Source of the DNA: Acestrorhynchus altus
Taxonomy: Eukaryota > Chordata > Actinopteri > Characiformes > Acestrorhynchidae
Direction of reading: 5' to 3'
NCBI GenBank assembly: GCA_034509495.1
Contig: CM067503.1
Location: 19,676,692-19,740,691 of the forward strand
Length of the DNA: 64,000 bases
Shown here piece after piece: positions 1 to 11,508 of this stretch. The position numbers and the translations under genes were made by a program. Position 1 is the stretch's first letter. The number at the start of each line of letters is the position of its first letter. The notes under the pieces were generated by a model, which was not told the DNA's origin, did not search any database, and saw only the letters and a list, made by a program, of their open reading frames with translations.

Positions 1-2185
1 AGTAAAATGAGTAAAGATTATTATTATTACAATTAAACTATTTCCATTTTAAAATCAATTAAACATATTTTAAGATTGGCAAATTATTGGAATTTAGTAC
101 AATTTTAAAGTTATGAAAGGAAAATTCTGAGCATCCCAATAGAATTGAGCTCTCTGATAATCTTTATCCAGTTGTCAGTCCTTTCGACTACTGAAACCTT
201 GTCACAACAGTCAGCAGCCACAGACTCCTCTAAACAGCTGTCTACAATGCCTTACAATGATTAATGCCCACGGAGATGGAGAAGGCTACACAAAACCCAT
301 TGGATTGTAAAAAATGAAAATCCAAAGCTGAATTTGTCTGCAGATTTAGCAGATTCTGGAGTAGTGGTGCACTGTTCTACTCTGCAGTGACACCTGCACT
401 AATATGACTTTCGTGGAAGAGTCATCAGAAGAAAACCTAAATCCTCACCCTGGAAACAGACATTTCAAATGAACATCTAAACATCTGCCTAATGTGTTTG
501 CAAACAAATCATGTGGACTGACTGATGAAACTGATTTATAATTCACTGTGGACTGCCTAGACACAAGCTGAACCCCAGAACTAAAAGCCTTTGTCCAGGA
601 GAGGAAACTAGACCCTGTTATACTGAAACTCTTTAAAAGCAGTTTTGCACAATATAACAAAGAAATGTGTTTGACCAGGTGTGTCTACATGTTGCAGGAC
701 ATATATTCTATATTGACATAACTCACTCTGTTCATCATAGCTTTGCAACCAGATAGAGTAACAAAAACAAAACACCTGCTCCCTCAAATACAAATACAAA
801 ATTTACAGTGTAAAAAGCATTTTTGGGGGAATTAGTGTATTTTATCTAAACCTATCTTTGGTGGTTAAATGTGAACCTTTGCTCCATCTAGCGTCATCAG
901 GTTGGAGGTGGGAAGGTAGCTTTACTGTCTCAAAGCATTCATTTATGACACATACTGAACCTGTCTGAGACTGAAACTGGAATTAGCAAGTTGACTCGAT
1001 GCCTTGCTGACCAAAGTGTCTTGCATGACAGTTTAAAGATGAATACATCTGTAGCTCAGTCACAAAAGCAACAATATGTTGTGTATATTCAGACATGCAT
1101 TGGTACATTCCTAAAAACACTGCACAAGTAGGCAGCATTTTTAAAGTCCAGACACAGCTAACATGGGACCAGAGGACCACTGGTCTGCAGTGGATCAATG
1201 CCAGCACCACTTGCAACATGCTGACATTAGACTGGTTTTATTGCAGGTTTTCTGCAGGTGTGTTTAGCCAACCAAAGTCAACCAAATAGCAACAGGGGAT
1301 TATCAGCATAACTTACACCACTAGCACTGTCCATTCTGTTGGAAGGCTGCACCTGGAAAACCTTCTCAGGAGAGATATGTGCTATAAAATCCGATGTTGT
1401 AAAACCACAACGTGGTTAAAGCAGCACTGAAGACCGATGAAAACGGAGGCATTCGGTTAGCGACAGTCCCACCAGTTAGGCCGCTGATATTTGATTTATT
1501 TAATGTTCCTCTGTAGTTTGACAACCTACTGCATGAGATCCCTGTTCTACAAAAAAACAATGAAACAAATGTAAATTAGTCAAATTTACCTTCAGTCACT
1601 GACATTCACTGCTATGTAGAAAAATGTCTCGTCCAGCTTATTATGGGTTAGAGAAAGAACTGCGAGACCATCTGAACAGAGCTGCCCAATCCAAGTGAAC
1701 CTCCTCCAGTCCTCACTGCTAAAAATGACAATTTCCATTTACACCATTTACACTCATCCAGGGCGATTCACGAGCTTACTCCTATTACAGAAGTGGGCCA
1801 GAGCAGTGTTGGGAATCTTACCCAAGCCCTCTTACTGGTGCATCACAGCATAGTTCCACAGACTGGCAATCAAGCCCAGTCTCCCACTGGTGTGGTGGTG
1901 TCGTATGTTGTGCCACACCAACCACTAACAGGGACAGAGAGCACCTCGTCTGCAGAAGAGAAGTGTGCCATGAAGACCAGGGTGAGATGTGCTCCACAGG
2001 GAGACTGAGGGGCTCTGAGACAAAGCAATCGAGGGCAGCACTTGATCAGGGACACCAGCAGCAGCTGGACCACTGACTCCAGCCTGCTCTGATGGACCCA
2101 CCACAGCAGGGGCGTCGGGGCATTTTCTTTCCTTCGGACAAGCCAAGCAGGGCTCGAAGGCCTCTCTGCTCGAGCTAAAACTCAC
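1..2185 (-). other. cdk8: cdk8 intron 1 (partial)
   Basis: This stretch lies downstream, on the minus strand, of the splice donor that ends cdk8 coding exon 1. It should therefore be the 5' part of cdk8 intron 1. I see no further cdk8 exon in it. It holds a Tc1-like fragment near 340-560 and is otherwise unremarkable unique-looking AT-rich sequence. All open frames here are short and show no family resemblance. Confidence 0.75.
340..560 (+). mobile_element. Tc1-like transposon fragment
   Basis: The stretch around 355-520 reads like the central part of a teleost Tc1-like transposase gene: a block resembling 'gtggtgcactgttctactctgcagtgacacctgcac', then 'aagagtcatcagaagaaaacct', 'gaacatctaaacat' and 'tcatgtggactgactgatgaa'. 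No open frame spans it, so it is a dead fragment. The family call rests on my memory of Tc1 consensus sequences. The borders are approximate and no terminal inverted repeats were found. Confidence 0.5.
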
Positions 2186-2313
2186 CCGTCTTTCCTCTTG
2201 GCTTTGTACACGTGACCGTACGTCCCTCGCCCCACTTTGCAGCCCTCGTACTCGAACAGGTCCTCCACACGCTCTCTCTCTCCGGTCAGCTTAACTTTGA
2301 AGTCATAGTCCAT
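2186..2313 (-). CDS. cdk8: cyclin-dependent kinase 8, coding exon 1
   Basis: Read on the minus strand, an ATG at 2313 opens 42 codons plus two bases, then a consensus donor (gtgagt, 2185 downward). The peptide starts MDYDFKVKLTGERERVEDLF and continues into the glycine-rich ATP loop GRGTYG at residues 28-33, ending KAKRKD. This is the near-invariant N-terminus of the Mediator-kinase pair CDK8/CDK19. KVKL and KAKRKDG fit CDK8 better than CDK19 (KAKL, KARRKDG). CDK8 with cyclin C, MED12 and MED13 forms the nuclear Mediator kinase module that phosphorylates RNA polymerase II and transcription factors. The remaining kinase exons lie beyond the left edge. No disruption is visible. Human CDK8 also neighbours RNF6, supporting the assignment. 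Confidence 0.95.
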
Positions 2314-2760
2314 GTTCTCGGGCGTTTCGCAGCTGGCTGTGAGTGTGAGAGTGTGTGCGTCTTTTAAAGCGCCGCCAGGGAGGCAACTTACTTCCAGCGC
2401 CGCTTACAATCAGTTGCCTTCCCTCGCGTCGCTTTCAGCTCAGCTCACGCGCCACATTTACCTCCGGCTGCGTGTGTGTGTGTGGGGGCACAGTGTGTTT
2501 TTAACGTGTCCGGGGCTCAATAACCACCGTATGTTGCTCTCTTAGCCTCGTTTGTGTTTTCTCTCGTAACCGGTATCTCACTCGGGAGAGCTGGCTCCGC
2601 GTACGGCAGTGTCGCAAAACCGTCGCTCGGGTGAAAACTAGCGAGATTCGACTCGCGAGCGAATCGGTTCCTCTGAACCGGCTCTTTTGAACTCATCGGA
2701 TGAACCGATGCACTGGTCCTGTTGACGCTTGGAAACTGGGTTTGAGGCAAGGGGCGCCTA
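2314..2760 (-). promoter_or_regulatory. cdk8: cdk8 5' UTR and CpG-rich promoter
   Basis: The bases immediately upstream of the cdk8 ATG (minus strand) are rich in C, G and CpG up to about 2760, then composition drops sharply to AT-rich DNA. This is what a CpG-island promoter with an untranslated leader looks like. I cannot place the transcription start. No TATA box stands out. Confidence 0.55.
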
Positions 2761-3616
2761 AATCTTGAGGGGGTGTTTGTGGTTGGATCTTGGTCTAAAC
2801 TACACGCAAATGAAGTGAATACAAATGAATCAAAGTATCAACTAAAATTCAGATATGAATCAAAGTAATAATAGTATGTTATAAGATATTTATTTTAGGT
2901 GTGTGTGTGGGTGGGGGGGGCAGGGATTAGGGCAATATCTAGTTATCAAATATCTCTTTAATCATGGTGTTTCACATTTTAAAAGCCTTTTAAAATATAC
3001 ACCCTCTTTGAATTCACAAATGACCCCCAGCTTCCTGTTTCTACCATGCTCGTGTCCAGCTCTTACTGAGAAAAATACAAAGAAATCATGAGGACAGGAC
3101 TGAACTCCAGAGGGATGAGAAGGAAAGCGACCGAGTGAAATGTCCGACTCTTTTGAAAGGATAGCTCTCAAGAATCGACTCGGCCAAATGAATCGAACTT
3201 CCACTCACCAGTGAGAAGACTGGGGCTTTGTGGGGGCACCACGTGGATGTTAACTCTTAACAAAACCAGCTTTAGGAGATGAGAAACGCAGGATTCTAAA
3301 CTTGTGTGCACCACGTCCGCTTTTGCGGGTCATTTATGTACAAAGTTACACCTCACCTCCTCTTCAATGAGCCTTATTGCCTCTCCTCACAAACACTGGG
3401 CTTTTGTTTGGCACTGAATACACACCCGTGTGCCAGTCTCAAATAAGTAGCTAAGCTTTAGAGGGAGAACATGGTGGGAAGAGGGGAATAATGTGGATAT
3501 TTGGTTGCAGAATTGGAGAATTGAGAATGATAATCGTGGGGAATGTAAAAGTGGTTATTGTTATTGTAAGCTCTGGTAGGTAAATACTGAGTGCTGCTGA
3601 CTGAAGTAATGATGCT

Positions 3617-3618
<2 letters not shown>
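2761..3618. other. intergenic spacer between cdk8 and rnf6 promoters
   Basis: This is AT-rich and unique-looking sequence between two CpG-rich patches. I see no gene, RNA or recognisable repeat, only short chance frames. Confidence 0.5.

Positions 3619-3676
<58 letters not shown>
3619..3676. repeat. (GT)n(GA)n compound microsatellite
   Basis: About 28 bases of GT units pass directly into about 30 bases of GA units. The repeat sits just before the CpG-rich rnf6 upstream region. Confidence 0.95.
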
Positions 3677-3678
<2 letters not shown>

Positions 3679-3689
3679 AGGAACGTGTG

Positions 3690-4420
3690 TGCGTGGTGAC
3701 AGGTAGCCGGTCGGACGTGAGATGGTGTGGCTCCGTTGGTCCCATCTTAGCTCTACATTGTAATCAGAGCGAAGAGGGAAGGAGGACTCGTCCATATTAC
3801 AGCTGCTGTTTCAGGTACTCAGATCACCACGGTATCTGCGTCCTCGTGGCCGTATCTTGCTGGTATCAGCCTCGTCGCTGCGGCTCTGTCCGGTGGTGTG
3901 TGCGGGCCGGGCCGCGTTTGTTGCCTAATCGGTTGTCAAACCTGGCTTTTCGTTAGCCAGCGGTTAGCACGGCGGCTATCTGTCGACACCAACAAAACGG
4001 GCTGCGCCAGAAAAATGACAGCTCCCTTTTCCGCATCGTCCGCGCGCCACATACGACAGGGCGGCGGCGTTTCATTGTCGGGGGTGAGGGGTGCTTGTAA
4101 CGGTGTTTAAAAGAGAAGTCGGCGCTTCTTCATTGTGTCTCGGAAACGCTCACACGGTGCCCGACTTTTCTTCGTCGCGTACCGCCTTCGGGCGGCCGAG
4201 ATTGGCCACCCGGAGTGTCAGTCACGGCTACGGGCGTGCTGATTGGCCGCTGCGCTGGCTACGTCAGCGTGTTGCTCTGCTTGCTTTACATTCTTCGTCG
4301 TGGCCTACTGTGTGCTGGATTGGAGCAGCAGCAGCAGCAGGGTTGGTGTGCAAAGGGCATCTTTATTGTTGTTCCTCTGTCGCTGTCGGTAATGTTGTGT
4401 CAGTGTTTAGGTGAATAAGC
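3690..4420 (+). promoter_or_regulatory. rnf6: CpG-rich region, probable rnf6 promoter and 5' UTR
   Basis: From about 3690 to 4340 the sequence is markedly CpG-rich (for example around 3880-4100 and 4190-4270), in contrast to the AT-rich flanks. A short CAG run lies at 4325-4341. The patch lies 0.6-1.2 kb before the rnf6 start codon on the same strand. It is therefore the best candidate for the promoter and a noncoding first exon. I cannot fix the transcription start or the 5' UTR splice donor. It also faces the cdk8 promoter 1 kb away. Confidence 0.55.
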
Positions 4421-4656
4421 CTTAAAGACTTGTTTGGGGCCAGGGCAGGGGCTTTGTTGGGCTTATTTAGGGGTGTCAGCTCTGGAAATGGTAGCTGTGG
4501 TGATGAGGTTCCATGTCTTTCCCAATCTGCCCTCATTCTGTGTCAGTGCTTTTGATGTGAATTATGCTGTCTCATGTTCAAGCTTCTAGCCTCTTTTCCA
4601 GGCCTGTTCTTCAGGTTGACTCCTCAGGACCCTCAGCACTTGTCATTCTTTGCTTT

Positions 4657-4711
<55 letters not shown>

Positions 4712-4914
4712 CACACACACACACATACTCCCAGCTTACATAAAACAGCTTCTGATTGGCATGAAGACTTGAAAGCTGTGCTGTGACCTTTTGTGTATCA
4801 TTTAGAGGTCTTTAAGAAGTTGTAGGACATCTCATTTAGCCACGCTGTAAGTGCACATAGTCAGCAGTCAACACTGACCCCTTCTTGTGGGACTACCCAA
4901 AACCAGCGGTTTCC
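4421..4914 (+). other. rnf6: rnf6 leader region or 5' intron
   Basis: This contains a (TA)n(AC)n microsatellite at 4659-4725 and otherwise unique sequence up to the rnf6 ATG. A pyrimidine-rich acceptor-like site (ttttccag at about 4595-4602) could end a 5' UTR intron, but transcripts would be needed to know. Confidence 0.35.
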
Positions 4915-5062
4915 ATGGTGATGGACCCTCCCGGCGGGCGAGATGAGCGTCGCCGTCAGGCAGAGCGTCTTCGGCGGGAGGAGGCATACTATCACTTTAT
5001 CAACGAGCTGAGTGAGGAAGAGTATCGGCTGATGAGAGACAGCAACCTGCTGGGCACCCCTG
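4915..5062 (+). CDS. rnf6: RING finger protein 6, coding exon 1
   Basis: ATG at 4915 (in ttccATGG; a second in-frame ATG at 4921) opens 49 codons plus one base, then donor gtaacc. The peptide begins MVMDPPGGRDERRRQAERL and carries the RNF6/RLIM family block REEAYYHFINELSEEEYRLM, then RDSNLLGTPG. It matches the N-terminus of vertebrate RNF6 and, more loosely, RLIM. The exon is intact. I chose 4915 because it is the first ATG in frame; no upstream in-frame ATG is present. Confidence 0.93.
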
Positions 5063-8000
5063 GTAACCAAATATGCACGCACACATTGCCAGAGAGATCT
5101 GTGTGAAAGGCTTGGCTTTCAAGAGTATCACACAGTCTAAGAGCCTAGTCACACAAAACCACAATCCTGACTTTTTCTAAATGATGGTATGTAAGCATTA
5201 TTGTCCTTCAAATGTAAAGCTGTTCCTCATTGACAGTACTTCAGCTATCAGAAACGGCCCAGCTTTTTGGGGATTTTACAGAAACCAATTATTTTTATAC
5301 ACTCCTATTAAGAACACTTAGCTCCAATCTATTTATAGTTAAGTATATACCAAAAGGCATATATCATATAAGATGCCCACAACCTGCTGGCTTGTAGTTC
5401 TCTTCCATAGGTGAAGTCACAGCTGAAGAGTTAAGGCAGCCTGATAAGCTTAAGGAGCGTGTCTTCTGAGCCCCGCCTGAACCACTCCCACAGAACAGTG
5501 AGACCGGACAGGAGGGCAGCAGGTGAGTGTCTGTGAAAGACAGCAGTATTTTAGGTGCAGGCTTTGACCGCTTTACCAAGATAAATCAGACTAATTAAAT
5601 ACAGGTCCATTCTGATGATTATAAGTTTAGTGAGAGAAGTTACCAAATTCAACACTCCATCAATTGCTTTTACGGTGCTGATTAAATATAAAGTTCTCTG
5701 CAGGATGAATGTTCAAATGATGGATATAGTTTGCAGAGGATTATAAGATGAAATGTAAGTAGGGCTTTTGCTCACTGGAATATAGGTGGCATTTGGGCAT
5801 TACACACACCATCCTGTAAAAATTCTTAACCTGAAATGGCTCAGACTCACACTGCCATTACATTTGTTTTGTGAAATGTTTGAGCAGTGATCTACTTTAG
5901 ATGTTCTGTACATTTTTGCATACAAACGGTAGATATCCTATGTGTTTTGTGTTTTATCTATCAAAACTGTAATATTTTCTAATATCTCTTTATCCTCATT
6001 ATATCTATTTTTAGCCTTTAAGATCTGAGCTACATAAATTCTGTAGGGGTGCCACGTTTTATGTACACTGTATATTGAGTTTTAAACGAAACTATGCTAT
6101 ATACAAATCTCATGGGCTTTAGTGTTTAAAAACAAGAAGACATTTTAAAGTTTTAACATGTCTCAATAGAACAGAAAGGATGTCATGCAATCTTCACTGT
6201 TAAGTAACTATGAATAGTTTATTGCAAAGTCAGATCTTTAGAATATTGCCTGGTATCAAGGTGAAACAGCAGATGGTGATGTAATGTTAAGATTGATGGT
6301 TTCACTGCTCTGGCTTCTTTACAACCTGATTGAAGCAAAAGTATCCTCCTGTTATTTGTGTTGCAGCTGCCGAGCCTGGTGCAGAGAGTGCCAATGGTGA
6401 CTCGCTTCTGGAGTGGTTGAACACATTCCGTCGCACAGGAAATGCCACTCGCAGTGGTCAGAGTGGCAACCAGACGTGGCGCAACGTCAGTCGAACCAAT
6501 CCGAACAGTGGCGAGTTCCGCTTCAGCCTTGAAATCAACATCAATCATGAGCAGCCTGAGCCGGGGGAGCACAGCGACATGCCAGTGACCCTGCTGAACT
6601 TCCCGGTTCTCTCCATGGCTTTGCATCTATATCGCACCCAGAGGCCCATGCCATATTCGACCCAGCACCCTGCCCTTATTCCTACATCTCACGCTGGGGC
6701 GTGTGGAGGGCATGTGTACGCGACTCCCAGCAGCACAACCTCCCATAACCCTCCTCTCCTTTCCCAGACTCTTACACGGTTTAAGGAGGAATCTTGCTCT
6801 CCCTCAACCAGCCCCTCCCCCTCCTCCACAGCCCCCGCCCACTTCTCAACATCAAAGCCAGGATAGTGATAATGGTATTAATATTTTGGGTCTAGCACAT
6901 GCCCCAGCTCCTCGCAGTAACAGCGAGGCAGATGCTTCCGGTCCTGAATGTCCAGACACTGTGTCTCAGTCTGTCACGCAAGGGGTGACTTCAGGCCGTG
7001 ATGCTCGTACAAGTAGGACTCGTTCACGTGGCCGTGTGCGCAGGGCAACTGGATCCAGTGTCCTCACCTCGCGCCGCAGTCGCCCCCTTGGACCGAAACC
7101 CCACCCCCAGTGCTAGCCCTTCACCCAGTAGGGGCACACCCGTTGCACTAGAATCCGATGGAAGCATGACTGTTGCCATGGAGACAGGTGAGGCAGCTGT
7201 TGATGCAGTTATGCGCTGCGCCACGGTGACCCTGTTACCGATGCCCAGCCACAGAGAGGGTGGAGGCAACTGCTCAGAATGCAACAGCAGGAGAGCAGAA
7301 GTGGAGCTAGACGCCATCCCACTATTATGCTGACCCTGCAGGTGCGCGAATCCGGACTGGAGAGAATCGGGACAGGGACAGAGAAGGCCGCACTGTCCCC
7401 GAGTCTGCGGCAGGTTGCTGAAAACACAGTCACATTTGAGAGTGACAGTGGTGGCTTTCGGCGCACCATATCCCGGTCAGAGCGGGCCGGCATTCGCACT
7501 TATGTCAGCACCATCCGCATCCCTCTGCGTCGCATATCTGAGACAGGTTTGGGAACCCAGTTCCACTGTTGCGCTTTCTATCCTGAGACAGATCATGACT
7601 GGATTTGGAGAGCTGAGCTCACTCATGGAGACTGAAGCAGATTCAGAAAGCTCCGTCCCTAGTCAGACTGGAAGCCACACCCCTGGATCCCAGGGCCATA
7701 GGCCCCAGGGCAGTGAAGGAGTGCCGAGCACTCAGGGGGCAGAAACAGAAAGAGAAGCCGGGTCTCCAGGAGATGCGGGACAGAGATCAACCTGGGGACA
7801 TTCACCAGGTCGAGACTCAACAACCTGGTGGAAAATGGCACATTGCCCATTTTAAGGCTGCCCATTTCTTTCCTGCCGAATGATGAGGACGACGAGCACC
7901 TCGAGGCCTCACCAAAGAGCAAATCGACAATCTGGCCACGCGCACCTATGGCCAGGCCAGCCTGGAGGGCGAGCAAGGGCGGGCCTGCAGTGTCTGCATC

Positions 8001-8142
8001 ACTGAGTACGCCCAGGGCAACAAGCTGCGCAGCTTGCCCTGTGCTCACGAGTTCCACACATCCACTGCATCGACGCTGGCTCTCAGAGAACAACACCTGC
8101 CCTATCTGCAGGCAGCCCATTCTATCCGGACACCAGGACTGA
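4915..8142 (+). CDS. rnf6: E3 ubiquitin ligase RNF6, whole coding span (exons 4915-5062, 5411-5522, 6367-8142)
   Basis: RNF6 is a RING-H2 ubiquitin ligase related to RLIM; family members ubiquitinate transcription regulators and other substrates. Recognisable blocks occur in family order: the N-terminal REEAYY region; the DSLLEWLNTFRRTGNATRSG and SRTNPNSGEFRFSLEI blocks (about 6400-6540); a proline-rich and arginine-rich middle; RRHPTIMLTLQV and GGFRRTISRSERAGIRTYVS (about 7310-7510); ILRQIMTGFGELSSLM (about 7570-7630); GTLPILRL (about 7840); and a C-terminal RING-H2 (about 7986-8115) ending in a stop at 8140-8142. The blocks sit in different frames. In exon 3 the frame changes at least six times, so the assembled sequence cannot encode one protein as written. 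Because every block is still well conserved I interpret this as sequence error, not decay. Synteny with cdk8 favours rnf6 over rlim. Confidence 0.85.
5063..5410 (+). other. rnf6: rnf6 intron 1
   Basis: Intron bounded by donor gtaacc and acceptor cttccatag. I see no repeat or RNA in it. Confidence 0.75.
5411..5522 (+). CDS. rnf6: RING finger protein 6, coding exon 2 (frame disturbed)
   Basis: It starts after acceptor ccatag and ends before donor gtgagt. With the carried G it reads GEVTAEELRQ, matching RNF6 GEITSEELQQ. About 30 bases in, bases seem to be missing: DKLKERV and SSEPR are readable only in different frames, and the literal frame reaches TGA. The two splice sites look normal. This is the first exon of the indel-rich rnf6 patch. 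Confidence 0.75.
5523..6366 (+). other. rnf6: rnf6 intron 2
   Basis: Intron bounded by donor gtgagt and acceptor tgtgttgcag. It is AT-rich and unique-looking, and I see no repeat or RNA gene in it. Confidence 0.75.
6367..8142 (+). CDS. rnf6: RING finger protein 6, coding exon 3 with RING-H2 domain (frame disturbed)
   Basis: This is the large terminal exon. The first 230 bases read cleanly (AEPGAESANGDSLLEWLNTF and onward to FRFSLEININHEQPEPG). After that the reading frame switches repeatedly. The RING reads SVCITEYAQGNKLRSLPCAH, then loses frame around 8056-8075. It recovers as WLSENNTCPICRQPILSGHQD and a stop, giving the C-x2-C...C-x-H...C-x2-C zinc ligands. The second histidine and following Cys-Ile-Asp are spread over two frames. 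A proline run lies at about 6810-6845. The antisense open frame at 7659-8192 is a shadow. Confidence 0.85.
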
Positions 8143-8600
8143 CAACGGGCCGCCTTTCGTCCCCTTCCCATGTGCCCTTCAGTTATCCCCACTGGCCCAT
8201 TACCACTGGGACTGACTGGACTCTGTTTTAGATGCAGGCACCTCTATATACAATTGTGGTTGAAAGTTTCCATTTACTCACCAGAGACATGAATGTCATA
8301 CAATATTGGCTTCTTGATGGTTCTGTTTGTGAGCAGCAGGTCATATAATGTAAAACAACAGAAATTGGTACGTGGGTGTGTGGTTTTTTTGTCTTTGTTT
8401 TTAATTTAATTTAGCTCTGCTCCAAAATCAATACATTAAAGCTTGATTAGAGTTTGTAGATGACCACATGGACAAAGAAATGCCCTGATCAGAAACTATG
8501 TACTATGGTAAGCATGGTAATGGAGGCATCTTGCCCTGGGGCTGCACAAAGTGGGTAGAATAATAAAGAGGGCACAGGAACATGGACACAGTTGTGTATT
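8143..8600 (+). other. rnf6: rnf6 3' UTR with poly(A) signal
   Basis: This follows the rnf6 stop. A canonical AATAAA lies at 8562-8567 and ATTAAA near 8434. Either could end the transcript about 300-450 bases after the stop. The transcript end itself is inferred. Confidence 0.5.
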
Positions 8601-9615
8601 CCCAGTTACGAAAAATGCACCACATTAAATTATTTTGCTATTAAAGGTGCATGAACGCTCTACTTTATCTCGGAAAGCTATTACTATTGCAATGACGTCA
8701 TGTCCATACCCGAGTTTATGTAAACGTCAAACTACAACCAGAAGGCCAATGTTTATCCATTGAAACCCACTGTATTCAGCTGAACATGGAACCAAAAGAA
8801 AAAGAAACAACACATAATTTACAAAGCTTTATTTTTTTACACTTTTGTTTTTGGCTTTTCCCCCTTGTTCTTCGATCCACTTGGTCTCTTTTCTGTGACC
8901 CCAACCCCCCCATTGTGCTTCAGGGTCACATTAACAGACATTTAACTTATGATAATCAGTACAAACAGCTAATCAGTCTAACTTTCAGCTTTCCTTTGGA
9001 GTTTTGTGGCTACACAATGGATTTTACATACCTCTGAACTCAAGACTCTGATAGTCAAAATATATGAATTTGTAATGAGGTTTGACATTGAGACACAGAG
9101 TAATAGGAAGCTCCTCCTGTAAATTTGTTATAACAGCGAATTTTAGTTTTTAAGTGCTTGTGCCGAATTTCTCTTTGTTTTAAAGCTCTTATGGCGGAAT
9201 TCTTCCATTTGTAAGCTCTAACATTGAATAACGCCTTTAAGTGCTAAGCCAATCAGAGGTGCTAGTAAACCTGGACGATTGATCTATGCTCTAATTGGTT
9301 CTATAAGTTTAGCCATTGCAGTCTATGAATTCCATGTTTTATGATCATTTGAAATTAGTAATGAGCCACTTAAAACACACATGCATATTATGATGAAATG
9401 GGCTTATGCTGACTCAGTTTGAATGTCATTTACATTTCTGGTGCAAAGAAGTGGTACACACATGCAGATTAAATTATTTAACTATTTTTTATTGTCTGGA
9501 CCCATTGAGTGCATGATTTACTTTGTTTTTGTTTTGTTTTTACTTGCTTATGAACACAGTTTCACCTACAACAAAGGTCACAATATTTGAATGGTGAGTG
9601 ATAATCATTTATTCA

Positions 9616-9728
<113 letters not shown>

Positions 9729-10047
9729 GAAGCACTTGTTGGAGCAGCCCTGTAGAATTATGGTGTAGGCCAGACATTTTAACAGGTTGTGAAATGATTT
9801 TAAAAAGGAGTGGAAGGGTACTAAATTATTTGATAGTTAAGATGTTTTGTTTTTAAAAACCTTTTGGGTTTGTAACCCCTCCCCCTTTTACTGGTTTACC
9901 CAGCATGTATTATTATTCTTTCTGCATATCAGGTGGAATAGCGCTTTACCCAGCTGTTGACATTTTAGAAGTGTAATTTTTTACAATTTGGTGCAATTTT
10001 TCTGTCTTATGGCCCTGTCTTCCAGGTCATTTTTTCTTTTATTTATT

Positions 10048-10064
10048 TATATATATATATATAG

Positions 10065-10119
<55 letters not shown>

Positions 10120-10224
10120 TATATATATATATATATATTCATATATATAGTCATATATATTCATATATATTCATATATATATATATATATATATATATTC
10201 ACATATATATAATATATATATATA

Positions 10225-10301
<77 letters not shown>
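10048..10301. repeat. (AT)n array with TTCATA interruptions
   Basis: About 250 bases of alternating A and T are broken by a few 'ttcata' and 'tagt' units. It forms no real gene, despite a Tyr/Ile-rich open frame. Confidence 0.95.
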
Positions 10302-10304
<3 letters not shown>

Positions 10305-11400
10305 CAGACACCACACAGTAAAACACCTTCACATTGTTTCACAAACAAAGCACTGCTTCTTTGCTTCTTTTATGCCAGTCAATAGGATATACTGTCTCCA
10401 CACAGTGAGAAGTGTACCCAAGGTCAAACCGTTTCATTTTTAAAACTGGTGAATAATGCTAAAAGGAATACTTCACCCAATCTCTATCTATTGCACAGCT
10501 CCTGCCCATTGACTTCCCTTGTAATAATATCTTTGAGTCAACAGGTTTTCTGTTCTTTTCCAAGTACAGGAATATCATTGTTGAAAATGCCGGAGTACTC
10601 CTTTAACAGGGTGTTGCACTCAGCATTGATCTGATACCTCTGACATAAGTAGTCGAAACATTTATTTTTTGATGAAGAAGAGAAATGTGAATTCAAAGAA
10701 GGTGATGCTGAATTTGGAGAATGATGATTGTCAATAAGTTTTCTGTATTGTCCTAGAAGAATTTACATGAAGTGGGTAGGATACGTACAGTGCTGCTTGG
10801 TCTCCACTAGGGGCATACAATGAACAGCTGAATGGGAAAATATTTGAAGGAAATTTCACTGATTTTCTGCATAATTCAAGTGCTGAGATGTAAACAGTTA
10901 TTCAAAGAGGTGGGATGTGAATTCATGCATTCTAGAGAAACTGCTGAAATGGGAACCATTTGGACTCTATACCTAAATATCTAAATAACCATTTATAACC
11001 TATGGCATCAAAACTGTAATTTACTGAATGGAGTTTTAAGATTTGACATTGTGTATGCAGTATTCCTCTTTACAGCACCTTGCATTTTTTTTTATGGCCA
11101 AAACTGGATCTATTCAACACTGTGAAGAACTCCGTCTCTGTAAGTTTCTCTAGCATGCAGTTTTCCCACACCAACCATTACATTTTATTTATGATGCATC
11201 TTTTCCATTTAATTATGCTTCAAATATGATGAATCTGTGAAGTTTCTCTTTAACATAGTGGCTCATTTCTTCCTAATTTTTTTTAATCGGTACTTTATTC
11301 AGATCCACTTTCACTTGCAGGTAGACATCAGTGTCTCTGTTTAAAGGAAACATTAAGAAAAGTCAGTTTCCCAATTTGTGTCCAGATAGTGGAATATGCT

Positions 11401-11508
<108 letters not shown>

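Noticed and set aside
7659..8192. 177-codon minus-strand open frame
   Set aside because: It is antisense to the rnf6 RING exon, whose sense-strand homology is clear.
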